A stretch of DNA of 64,000 nucleotides from Rhodobacteraceae bacterium WFHF2C18 (GTDB lineage Bacteria; Pseudomonadota; Alphaproteobacteria; Rhodobacterales; Rhodobacteraceae): contig NHTQ01000006.1 in NCBI GenBank assembly GCA_002166865.1, positions 1 through 64,000 of the forward strand. Reading direction: 5' to 3'. Below are positions 16,631 through 24,356 of this stretch, in pieces. The notes beneath the pieces were generated by a model that was not told where the DNA came from, ran no database searches, and saw nothing but the letters and a program-made list of their open reading frames with translations. A program made the translations under genes and the position numbers. Positions within the stretch are counted from its first letter, which is position 1; every line of letters begins with the position of its first letter.

Positions 16631-17929
16631 ATGACGTCCGCCCTGACACCCAACATCCTTACGCCCCAGGACCTCGACCCCCAGTGGAAATGGGAGGGCC
16701 GCCTTCCCGCCTGGGGCCACACATCGGTCGATTTCGAACGCCGCGTCGATCACGACCGCCTGCGCCGCTACCGCCTGAGCCGCACGCGGGAGGCGCTGAA
16801 GGCCTCGGACTGCGGCACGCTGCTGCTGTTCGACGTCAACAACATCCGCTATGTCTCGGCCACCAAGATCGGCGAGTGGGAACGCGACAAGATGTGCCGT
16901 TTCTGCCTGATGACCGGTGACGACGCGCCCTATGTCTGGGATTTCGGCTCGGCCGCGGTGCATCACAAGAAATACGCCGACTGGCTGATCGCCGACCACT
17001 GCCGCGCGGGCGTGACGGGCATGCGTGGCACCATCCCGCCCAGCGTGGGGCTGATCCGCAAGTACGCCGAGGAAATCGCCGGGCTGATCGAGGACGCGGG
17101 CATGAAGGACATGCCCGTCGGCGTGGACTATGCCGAGACGGCCATGTTCCACGCCCTGCAGGAGGCCGGGCTGAAGGTCGTGGACGGCCAGCAGATCATG
17201 CTGTCGGCCCGCGAGATCAAGAACTGGGACGAGATCCAGCTGCTCACGCAGGCCGCCAGCATGGTCGATGGCTGCTATCACATGATCTACGAGGAACTGA
17301 AGCCCGGCGTGCGGGAAAACGACATCGTGGCGCTGTCCAACAAGCTGCTCTACGAAATGGGCAGCGACGACGTGGAGGCGATCAACGCGATCTCGGGCGA
17401 ACGCTGCAGCCCGCACCCCCACAATTTCACGGATCGGTACTTCCGACCCGGCGACCAGGCGTTCTTCGACATCCTGCAATCCTACCAGGGCTATCGCACC
17501 TGCTACTACCGGACGTTCAACATCGGCCGGGCGACCTCGGCGCAGCACGACGCCTATACCAAGGCGCGGGAATGGATCGATGCCTCGATCGACCTGATCC
17601 GCCCGGGCGTTTCCACCGACACGGTCGCGCAGGCCTGGCCCAAGGCGGAGGAATTCGGTTTCCCCGACGAGCTTTCCGCCTTCGGCCTGCAGTTCGGCCA
17701 CGGCCTCGGCCTCGCGTTGCACGAGCGGCCCATCATCAGCCGGGCGGTCAGCCTTGAACACCCGATGGAGATCAAGACCGGGATGGTCTTCGCGCTGGAA
17801 ACCTATTGCCCGGCCGCCGACGGCTACTCGGCCGCCCGGATCGAGGAGGAGGTCGTGGTGACCGACACCGGCTGCGAGGTGATCTCGCTCTTCCCCGCCG
17901 AGGAGTTGCCGATCGCCAACCGCTACTGA
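16631..17929 (+). CDS. M24-family (creatinase/Xaa-Pro-peptidase-like) protein with incomplete metal site
   Basis: A 432-residue protein with a creatinase N-like domain (about 45-185) and a pita-bread M24 domain (about 190-432). Of the five usual metal ligands, Asp280 (AFFDIL), His357 (FGHGLG), Glu390 (FALET) and Glu405 or Glu406 (IEEEVVV) are visible. The second Asp is replaced by Cys291 (GYRTCYYRTF against the usual SDxxRTF). It may therefore be a non-peptidase member, like creatinase or the DMSP lyase DddP, but it also lacks the Asp pair of DddP. GAGG lies 8 nt before the ATG. It closes the plus-strand arm of the sugar/polyol locus; its reaction is unknown. Confidence 0.75.
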   Translation: MTSALTPNILTPQDLDPQWKWEGRLPAWGHTSVDFERRVDHDRLRRYRLSRTREALKASDCGTLLLFDVNNIRYVSATKIGEWERDKMCRFCLMTGDDAPYVWDFGSAAVHHKKYADWLIADHCRAGVTGMRGTIPPSVGLIRKYAEEIAGLIEDAGMKDMPVGVDYAETAMFHALQEAGLKVVDGQQIMLSAREIKNWDEIQLLTQAASMVDGCYHMIYEELKPGVRENDIVALSNKLLYEMGSDDVEAINAISGERCSPHPHNFTDRYFRPGDQAFFDILQSYQGYRTCYYRTFNIGRATSAQHDAYTKAREWIDASIDLIRPGVSTDTVAQAWPKAEEFGFPDELSAFGLQFGHGLGLALHERPIISRAVSLEHPMEIKTGMVFALETYCPAADGYSAARIEEEVVVTDTGCEVISLFPAEELPIANRY

Positions 17930-17938
17930 CACGACGGT

Positions 17939-17959
17939 GGCCCGGCCGGACGCCGGGCC
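17939..17959. terminator. Hairpin after the M24 gene
   Basis: A perfect 8-bp stem GGCCCGGC-CGGAC-GCCGGGCC begins 9 nt after the stop codon. There is no U-tract. It is the likely 3' end of the regulator-SDR-M24 transcript. Confidence 0.5.
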
Positions 17960-18169
17960 GCATTCGTGGCGCGCCCCCGGCGGGGGACATGCACCGCCGG
18001 AGTCTCGAACGGGAAACCGGGCCTGGATCACGGCGGGCATGCTGCGCCGTGGTCTCGCACGTGTCTCCCGTGCCTTGGCGTCCGGCAGGCATTGCGCAAC
18101 CGATCAACCGAGGGTCGCGGGAACACGGACGCCTTGGCGACCTTTTCGCGCTGGATCGCTGATGGCCCG

Positions 18170-19240
18170 TCACCGACGGTCCGGCGCCTTGGCGTCCGGC
18201 CCTTGCTGGTGCGGCGTGGCGGGCGGCGGCACCCCTTCGGCATCTTGCACGGGATCAAACAGCGCGACACGGCGGCGGCCCTGCATCTTGGCGGTGTAAA
18301 GCGCGCGGTCGGCATCGGCCAAGAGCTGGTCCATCTCCGGGTGCGCGTAGTCGCGGCTGAGGACCGCGCCGATGCTGGCCGATACCCGGCATTCCTCACC
18401 TTCGAAGGGGATCGGCGCCTCCAGACATCCGATGACACGCTCCGCGATGTCGACCAGCACCGGCCCCTCCGCGTGACCGGCGAGGATCACCACGAACTCG
18501 TCCCCGCCGACGCGCGCGATGGTATCGGCCCCGCGCATCTGACCGACGATGCGGCGCGCAACCTGCTGAAGAACGTGATCGCCGGCCGCATGGCCAAGGG
18601 AATCGTTGACGGCCTTGAAGTAATCGAGATCCAGGCTCATCAGCGCGAAATCCTCGCCCCGGTCGATCAGCCGGGTCAGCACATGGTCCATCGCCCGGCG
18701 ATTCTTCAGGCCCGTCAGCGTGTCGGTGAAGGCCTGCTCCTCGGCCGCGATCATTGCCCCCTGGAGCCGCAGGTTCAGTTTGCGCGACGCCTCCATCGCG
18801 GCGGACTTGGCCTCGAAAAGGTAGAGCATCTCGATCGTGGGGTCGGTCACCGCGAAATCCGAGCCGGTCAGGGCGAAGTCGCGCACCGCGTCGATGACCG
18901 AGATGCCGAAGCTCAGGTCGACCAGCGCGCCCCCGGACAGCGGGCCGCCGTCCTTGGGCAGCGCGATCAGGACCGCGGTGAGGTCGATCTGAGGTGGGGA
19001 CCGCATCCGCAGATGCAGGCGCGACCCGCTGGCCGCACGCAGCACCGCCATCGACGGGCCGATGCGGGGGCGGCGGATCTCGAACACCTCGGTGAAGCGC
19101 TGCCCCACCGGATCCTCCCGCCCCTGGATCTTGCGCAGGGTCGCACCGCACCGGAGGATGTGGCCGGTGCCGCTGACGACCGCGTGCATGGGGCAGAGCC
19201 GGTCAAGGCAGGCGGCGGGTATGGCAAGCGGACCAGTCAC
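18170..19240 (-). CDS. Diguanylate cyclase with H-NOX-associated (HNOBA-like) domain
   Basis: A 356-residue protein. The N-terminal part (about 1-170) resembles the HNOBA domain that follows H-NOX proteins, including LSFGISVIDAVRDFALTGSDFAVTDPTIEMLYLFEAKS. A short coiled region follows, then a complete GGDEF domain (TDTLTGLKNRRA, RVGGDEFVVILAGH), so it should make c-di-GMP. The start is a GTG at 19240 that overlaps the stop of the H-NOX-like gene as GTGA, which implies tight translational coupling. It probably receives the signal sensed by that partner. Confidence 0.85.
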   Translation of the reverse strand: MTGPLAIPAACLDRLCPMHAVVSGTGHILRCGATLRKIQGREDPVGQRFTEVFEIRRPRIGPSMAVLRAASGSRLHLRMRSPPQIDLTAVLIALPKDGGPLSGGALVDLSFGISVIDAVRDFALTGSDFAVTDPTIEMLYLFEAKSAAMEASRKLNLRLQGAMIAAEEQAFTDTLTGLKNRRAMDHVLTRLIDRGEDFALMSLDLDYFKAVNDSLGHAAGDHVLQQVARRIVGQMRGADTIARVGGDEFVVILAGHAEGPVLVDIAERVIGCLEAPIPFEGEECRVSASIGAVLSRDYAHPEMDQLLADADRALYTAKMQGRRRVALFDPVQDAEGVPPPATPHQQGPDAKAPDRR

Positions 19241-19833
19241 GGTGGCGTGGCCCCCAGATCGAAGTGGCGCCCCTCGGCGAAGGCCGGCTCCAGCAGCCGG
19301 ATCTCGATCAGTTCGGCCGCGCCGCGATCTCCCTTGTAATCGAGAACGACCAGGGCGCCGTAATCGTCGGCCATCGCCCGCAAGAGCCCCATGACGACGC
19401 GGCCGAAGGGCAGGGTCGCAGGCTTGGGCGAAAACACCGTCAGGGCGTAGCACTGATCGGTATGGGGCACGAGTTCAAGCCGGGGCAGATCGAGGTCGGG
19501 AACCGCCAGGCGCCCCCGCCCCGGAAGATCATCCAGCGACAGCAGGAACTCCTCGAAGGTGACGCCGCCGAAGCGCAGCAGGCGGCGCAGCGACTCGACG
19601 TTCGGATGCGAGACGAGATAGGTGCCGATATCCTCCAGCAGGTCCGGGGCCGGCTTGTCCAGCAGGTCGGCCAGTTGCTGCAACAGCCGCGTCGTGACGG
19701 CATCGTCGTAGTGCAGCATCGCCGCGACCTCGGTGAAGCCGAGGTCCATCCGTCGCGTCGCCTGGATCCAGACGTCCCCGCCGTAGGTGTCGCGCGCAAA
19801 CCGCTCGATCGCGCGGTTGATCAGGCCGTGCAT
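19237..19833 (-). CDS. H-NOX-like sensor protein lacking the heme-ligand histidine
   Basis: A 198-residue protein starting MHGLINRAIERFARDTYG, the typical H-NOX opening, and of normal length. The position of the proximal His in the NLDxLH motif holds Pro104 (LLSLDDLPGRG), and the porphyrin-propionate motif YxSxR is VFSPK (residues 133-137). Heme binding as in canonical H-NOX is therefore doubtful. I use the ATG at 19833 because GGAGAACGCA precedes it; the longer frame has no similarity. It overlaps the diguanylate cyclase gene. It may sense another ligand or bind heme differently. Confidence 0.8.
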   Translation of the reverse strand: MHGLINRAIERFARDTYGGDVWIQATRRMDLGFTEVAAMLHYDDAVTTRLLQQLADLLDKPAPDLLEDIGTYLVSHPNVESLRRLLRFGGVTFEEFLLSLDDLPGRGRLAVPDLDLPRLELVPHTDQCYALTVFSPKPATLPFGRVVMGLLRAMADDYGALVVLDYKGDRGAAELIEIRLLEPAFAEGRHFDLGATPP

Positions 19834-19965
19834 TGCGTTCTCCGCTTTCCCGCCAGCAGGGTCGCATCCGTGCCTGAAGGAAAGCCTAACGTCGAAAATG
19901 CGCCGGCATTTTCCATCCGCGGCCGTGGCTTGCCTCGGCCCGGGGCGGGTGCTATGTTTCACCCA

Positions 19966-20051
19966 TCCGTTGGGGTGCCCCGCAACCGGGGCTGAGAGGC
20001 GACTGCCAACCCAGAGAACCTGATCCGGTCAGTACCGGCGGAGGGAACGGA
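19966..20051 (+). promoter_or_regulatory. TPP riboswitch (THI element)
   Basis: The conserved THI-box elements are all present: GGGGTGCC, CTGAGAGGC and GAACCTGATCCGGTCAGTAC followed by GGCGGAGGGAA. The closing helix P1 pairs TCCGTT (19966-19971) with AACGGA (20046-20051). It lies upstream of the thiY-tenA-thiZ-thiX operon and should turn it down when thiamine pyrophosphate is plentiful. Confidence 0.95.
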
Positions 20052-20115
20052 AAACGAAGCGCATCGCGCGTGGCTCGTCCGTCTTCCTTGGCCTGACTGC
20101 AACGAGGAAGAGGAC

Positions 20116-20238
20116 ATGCCAAACGACCTGCCCCCCCGTGCAAGGCCCGCCCAGCCCGTCGGTGATCGCGCTTTCTCGGCCCGATCGGCAGAGCGCACGG
20201 CAACGGATCCCCAGACCCAGGAAGGAGAAACCCGATGA
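20116..20238 (+). CDS. Possible 40-residue leader peptide upstream of thiY
   Basis: An ATG at 20116 behind AGGAAGAGGAC opens a 40-codon frame beginning MPNDLPPRARPAQP. It ends exactly in an ATGA overlap with the thiY start. It lies between the riboswitch and the first structural gene. No known peptide is recognisable and the region is GC-rich, so a chance open frame is possible. If it is translated, it would couple thiY initiation to leader translation. Confidence 0.35.
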   Translation: MPNDLPPRARPAQPVGDRAFSARSAERTATDPQTQEGETR

Positions 20239-21173
20239 AACGCGCGATTGCCGTGGCCGCGGCGCTGCTGGCCGGCACACCCGCCCTTGCCCAGGACAAG
20301 CTGACACTGATGCTCGACTGGTTCGTGAACCCCAACCACGGGCCCATCGTCATCGCCCAGGAGAACGGGTATTTCGCCGACGAAAACCTTTCCGTCGAGG
20401 TGATCGCCCCCGCCGACCCGGCGGATCCGCCCAAGATGGTCGCCGCGGGCAAGGCGGACCTGGCGATTTCCTATCAGCCGCAGCTTCACCTGCAAGTGGC
20501 CGAGGACATGCCCCTGACCCGCGTGGGCACCCTGATCGCGAGCCCGCTCAACTGCCTGCTGGTCCTGGAGGACGGCCCCATCGAGGAGGTCGCCGACCTG
20601 GAGGGGCACACGATCGGCTATTCCGTCGCCGGGGTGGAGGAAGCGCTGCTTCAGGCGATCCTGGACCAGGCCGGGCTCGGCCTTGATGACGTGGAACTCG
20701 TCAACGTCAACTGGTCGCTGTCGCCGTCGCTCATGTCGGGGCAGGTGGACGCCGTCATCGGGGCCTATCGCAACTTCGAACTCAACCAGATGCAGATCGA
20801 GGGCGTGCCGGGCGCGTGCCTGTACATCGAGGAGGAGGGCGTGCCCCCCTATGACGAACTGATCTACGTGGCCAACAGCGATGACATGGACACGGACACG
20901 ATCAACCGCTTCCTGCGCGCGACCGAACTGGCCACCCAGTTCATCGTGAACCATCCGCAGGAGGCGTGGGAAATCTTCTCCTCCACTTCCAAGGAGTTGC
21001 AGGACGACCTCAACGAAAAGGCCTGGTCGGACACGATCCCGCGCTTCGCGCTGCGCCCCGCGGCGCTGGATGCCGGGCGCTACATGGCATTCCAGGAGTT
21101 CCTGCTGGACGCGGGCCTGATCGAGGCCAGGCAGACGCTCGACCGGCTGGCCTTGGACCCGGGCCGGCAATGA
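20235..21173 (+). CDS. thiY: Thiamine-precursor (HMP/formylaminopyrimidine) ABC transporter binding protein
   Basis: A 312-residue periplasmic protein with a signal peptide (MKRAIAVAAALLAGTPALAQ) and an NMT1/THI5-like fold (LMLDWFVNPNHGPIVIAQENGYF, ADLAISYQPQLH). These bind the pyrimidine precursor of thiamine. Strong ribosome site AGGAAGGAG. It is the first gene after the TPP riboswitch and overlaps tenA by 4 nt. Together with thiZ and thiX it imports salvageable pyrimidine, which TenA then converts. Confidence 0.92.
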   Translation: MKRAIAVAAALLAGTPALAQDKLTLMLDWFVNPNHGPIVIAQENGYFADENLSVEVIAPADPADPPKMVAAGKADLAISYQPQLHLQVAEDMPLTRVGTLIASPLNCLLVLEDGPIEEVADLEGHTIGYSVAGVEEALLQAILDQAGLGLDDVELVNVNWSLSPSLMSGQVDAVIGAYRNFELNQMQIEGVPGACLYIEEEGVPPYDELIYVANSDDMDTDTINRFLRATELATQFIVNHPQEAWEIFSSTSKELQDDLNEKAWSDTIPRFALRPAALDAGRYMAFQEFLLDAGLIEARQTLDRLALDPGRQ

Positions 21174-21844
21174 CGGACTACGGGCGCGCCTTCGCAAAGT
21201 GGCGGGAAGCGGCGGGCGACCACTGGCCCGCCTACACCCGACATCCCTTCGTTCAGGGCCTGGCGGACGGCAGCCTGCCCCGGCAGGCCTTTCTGGGGTA
21301 TCTGACGCAGGATTACCTGTTCCTCATCCATTTCGCCCGGGCCTGGGCGCTTGCCGTGACAAAGGCGGAAACGCCCGAGGAGATGCGCCTGGCGGCGGCG
21401 ACGGTCAGCGCGCTGGTCAACGACGAGATCCGCCTGCACATCGACACCTGCGCGCGCGCCGGCCTGACAGAGGCGGACCTGCGCACCGCCGAGGAAGCGC
21501 CGGCCAACCTCGCCTACACGCGCTACGTTCTGGACGCGGGCCACTCGGGCGACCTGCTGGACCTGCTGGCGGCACTGGCGCCCTGCGTGCTGGGCTACGG
21601 CGAGATCGGCGCGCGGTTGTCGCGGGAGGCCACCAGCGACACCTACGCCGAATGGATCGGGACCTACGCCGCCGATGACTACCAGGCACTGTGCCGCGAC
21701 GTCGGCCAGTTGATCGATGGCGCGGTGGCGCGGCGCATCGGCCCCGATCCGGAGCAAACCCCGCGCTGGCCCGCGCTGTGCCGGCATTTCACCAAGGCCA
21801 CAAAGCTGGAGGCGGGATTCTGGGAGATGGGGCTGGCCGAATGA
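21170..21844 (+). CDS. tenA: Aminopyrimidine aminohydrolase, TenA family
   Basis: A 224-residue all-helical TenA/thiaminase II protein. It has the WPAYTRHPFVQGLADGSLP start, LTQDYLF, and the catalytic Cys in LAPCVLGYGEIG. The enzyme hydrolyses aminopyrimidine breakdown products of thiamine to HMP for salvage, in the cytoplasm. It is placed between the binding protein and ATPase genes with 4-nt overlaps on both sides. Confidence 0.92.
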   Translation: MTDYGRAFAKWREAAGDHWPAYTRHPFVQGLADGSLPRQAFLGYLTQDYLFLIHFARAWALAVTKAETPEEMRLAAATVSALVNDEIRLHIDTCARAGLTEADLRTAEEAPANLAYTRYVLDAGHSGDLLDLLAALAPCVLGYGEIGARLSREATSDTYAEWIGTYAADDYQALCRDVGQLIDGAVARRIGPDPEQTPRWPALCRHFTKATKLEAGFWEMGLAE

Positions 21845-22566
21845 GCCGGGCGCCCGCGCTGATGGTCTCCGGCACGGCGCGTTATGGCGCGGCGGTGGTT
21901 TTCGGCCCCCTCGACCTGCGTGCCGGCGCAGGGGAATGGACCTGCCTGCTGGGGCCCTCGGGCGTGGGCAAGACGACGCTCCTGCGCCTGATCGCGGGCG
22001 TGGACGATTTCACCGACTTCCGCGGCGAGATCCGCGCCTCGGACGACCTGCCGCTTCAGGGGCGGCTGGCTCTCATGGCGCAAAGCGACCTGCTGATGCC
22101 CTGGCTGGATGTCATGGGCAACGTGGTTCTGGGCGCGCGGCTGCGCGGCGAACGGGCCGACCTGGACCGCGCGGCCGAGGTGCTGGACCGCGTCGGGCTG
22201 ACCGCGCATCGCGGCAAGACGCCCGACCGCCTGTCGGGCGGGCAGCGCCAGCGCGTGGCCCTGGCCCGGACCCTGATGGAGGATCGCCCGGTGGTCCTGC
22301 TGGACGAGCCGTTTTCCGCGCTCGACGCTCGCACCCGGGCGCAGATCCAGGACCTGACGGCCGAACTGCTGGCGGGGCGCACGGTCCTGATGGTCACCCA
22401 CGACCCGGCCGAGGCCGCCCGCCTTGGCCAGGCGATCCTGATCCTGTCGGAAAGCGGCCTGTCCGAGGTGGCCCCGCCGGCCGGGCCGGCGCCGCGGCCT
22501 GTGGACGACCCCGAGACCCTGCGCGCGCAGGGCGAGCTGTTCAACCGCCTGCGGGGCGCGGCATGA
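21841..22566 (+). CDS. thiZ: Thiamine-precursor ABC transporter ATP-binding protein
   Basis: A 241-residue ATPase: Walker A GPSGVGKTT, signature LSGGQRQR, Walker B VVLLDEP, and switch His in MVTHDP. It is of the nitrate/taurine/thiamine-pyrimidine class. The ATG overlaps the tenA stop and its own stop overlaps the permease start, so the four genes form one translationally linked unit. Confidence 0.92.
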   Translation: MSRAPALMVSGTARYGAAVVFGPLDLRAGAGEWTCLLGPSGVGKTTLLRLIAGVDDFTDFRGEIRASDDLPLQGRLALMAQSDLLMPWLDVMGNVVLGARLRGERADLDRAAEVLDRVGLTAHRGKTPDRLSGGQRQRVALARTLMEDRPVVLLDEPFSALDARTRAQIQDLTAELLAGRTVLMVTHDPAEAARLGQAILILSESGLSEVAPPAGPAPRPVDDPETLRAQGELFNRLRGAA

Positions 22567-23315
22567 CGCGCGGCGCCACACTCACCGCCTCGGCGGCCCT
22601 GGGGCTTCTGCTGTGGCAGGGACTGGTCTGGCTGACCGGCGTGCCGCCCTTCATCCTGCCCGGGCCGGTGCGCGTGGCCGACGAGTTGTGGCAAAGCCGC
22701 GCGCTCATCGCCGAACACGCCGGTATCACCGTGGCGGAGGTGCTGATCGGCCTCGTGCTCGGGGCGCTTCTGGGCGGGCTGACCGCGGTGGCACTGGCAA
22801 CCTCGCGGCCGGCGCGGGACCTGGTGCGGCCCATGCTGGTCTTCAGCCAGGCCATCCCTGTCTTCGCGCTGGCCCCGATCCTCACCCTCTGGCTGGGCTA
22901 CGGCCTGGGATCGAAGATCGCCATGGCGCTTCTCATCATCTACTTTCCCGTCACCTCGTCGTTCTTCGACGCGCTGATGCGCACGCCGCAGGCCTGGCTG
23001 GACCTGGCCAAGGTGATGGGCGCGTCCCGCCGGCGCATCATGTGGCGCATCCGGGTTCCGTCCGCCCTGCCGGGCTTTGCCTCGGGGATGCGGCTGGCGG
23101 CCGTCTACGCCCCCATCGGGGCGATCATCGGCGAATGGGTGGGCGCCTCGAAGGGGCTGGGCTATCTCATGCTGCTGGCCAACGGCCGCGCCAAGACCGA
23201 CCTGATGTTCGCCGCGCTGATCGTGCTGGCGGTCTTCACCCTGGCGCTGCACGCGGGCGTGGACCGGGCCTGCCGGCGCTGGCTGGACGGGCGGGTCGTG
23301 CGCGAGGCCCGCTGA
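22563..23315 (+). CDS. thiX: Thiamine-precursor ABC transporter permease
   Basis: A 250-residue inner-membrane permease with about six hydrophobic segments and the binding-protein-dependent transport motif (EAA loop) near ALMRTPQAWLDLAKVMGASRRRIMWRIRVPSALPG. It ends the TPP-controlled operon. The convergent YcjF-like gene ends 8 bp downstream, and no strong hairpin is seen in the gap. Confidence 0.92.
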   Translation: MTRGATLTASAALGLLLWQGLVWLTGVPPFILPGPVRVADELWQSRALIAEHAGITVAEVLIGLVLGALLGGLTAVALATSRPARDLVRPMLVFSQAIPVFALAPILTLWLGYGLGSKIAMALLIIYFPVTSSFFDALMRTPQAWLDLAKVMGASRRRIMWRIRVPSALPGFASGMRLAAVYAPIGAIIGEWVGASKGLGYLMLLANGRAKTDLMFAALIVLAVFTLALHAGVDRACRRWLDGRVVREAR

Positions 23316-23322
23316 GCCCGGC

Positions 23323-24318
23323 TCAGGATCCGAACAGCCCGGTCAGGGCCCGGCGCATCAGCGTCGAGACCGAGGGCCGCGGCATGGCACGGAAGGGCAG
23401 CGGCCTGCAGACCTCCATCGCGGCAACGCCGACGCGGGTCGTCAGGGCCCCGTTCACCACCCCCTCGCCGAAGCGCCGCGACAGTCGCGACAGGATCCCG
23501 CCCCCGGCGATCGAGCTGAGCATGTCGTCGCCCACGGCCACCGCGCCGGTGGCCACCAGGTGCGTCATGACCGAGCGCGCCAGCCGCCAGCCCCCCAGCA
23601 CGCCCGAGCGGCCGCCGTAGATCTCGGCGATCCGCCGGATCATGCGGATGTTTGCGGCCAGCGCCGCCACCACGTCCGCCAGGGCCAGCGGCACAACCGC
23701 CGTGACACCCGCCACCTGCCGGGCCGCGGCCTGCACCTCGGCGGCGGCGGCCGCGTCGAGCGGCGCGAGAACCTCGCGCTCGGCCAGTTCCAGCAGGCCG
23801 GCGGGATCGAACTGCTCGCCGCTGCGCTCTTTCAGGCGTTCCCGGCCCCAGCGTGTGTCGTCCCGGCCGGCGTAGAGCGCCGCGAGATCCCGGGCGACCC
23901 CGCGGGCCGCGCCCAGGTCCTCGCCCGCCAACGCCGTCTCGGCGGCATGTTGCAGCTTGTCGATCCGGGCCAGCCGGGCGAAAGCCGCGGCCTCGCGCAC
24001 CGCGATGATCACCAGCACCAGCAGGAAGGCCGCCATCAGGCCGGCCACCGCGTAGCCCAGAACCGGCGTGCGCGCGACAAGCCCGGTGGCGAAATCCCAG
24101 GCGGCCACGGACACCGCCACCGCCAGGATCGCCCCCAGAAGCCCCCAGAAGGCGCGCGCCAGCCGCGACGGGCGCCGCGCGGCGAGCGTGGCCAGCGTCT
24201 GCATCGCCCGACCCTCGGGCGCCTCCGGCGCCTCGGCATCCGGCACCGGCGGCGCGGTATCCGGGCGCGGCCCCTCGGGCCCCCACCCGAAATCGAACAT
24301 CATCGGGCCCTTGCTCAT
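23323..24318 (-). CDS. YcjF-family (DUF697) inner-membrane protein
   Basis: A 331-residue protein with a Pro-rich N-terminus, two membrane segments (about residues 57-75 and 88-107), and a long C-terminal DUF697 domain of glycine-rich helices (VAGVTAVVPLALADVVAALAANIRMIRRIAEIYGGR). This is the TIGR01620/YcjF family, regularly encoded beside the P-loop protein YcjX, as here. The cellular role is not established; an envelope-stress link is known for the pair in other bacteria. Confidence 0.85.
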   Translation of the reverse strand: MSKGPMMFDFGWGPEGPRPDTAPPVPDAEAPEAPEGRAMQTLATLAARRPSRLARAFWGLLGAILAVAVSVAAWDFATGLVARTPVLGYAVAGLMAAFLLVLVIIAVREAAAFARLARIDKLQHAAETALAGEDLGAARGVARDLAALYAGRDDTRWGRERLKERSGEQFDPAGLLELAEREVLAPLDAAAAAEVQAAARQVAGVTAVVPLALADVVAALAANIRMIRRIAEIYGGRSGVLGGWRLARSVMTHLVATGAVAVGDDMLSSIAGGGILSRLSRRFGEGVVNGALTTRVGVAAMEVCRPLPFRAMPRPSVSTLMRRALTGLFGS

Positions 24319-24356
24319 CCGTGTCCCCTTCCCGTTTCAGCCACCGCGCGGGGCCG

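Noticed and set aside
16631-17929. DMSP lyase DddP as identity of the M24 protein
   Set aside because: The fold and length fit, but the Asp pair of the DddP metal site (FDTD) reads FDIL here and a further ligand is Cys. Context is sugar/polyol rather than DMSP.
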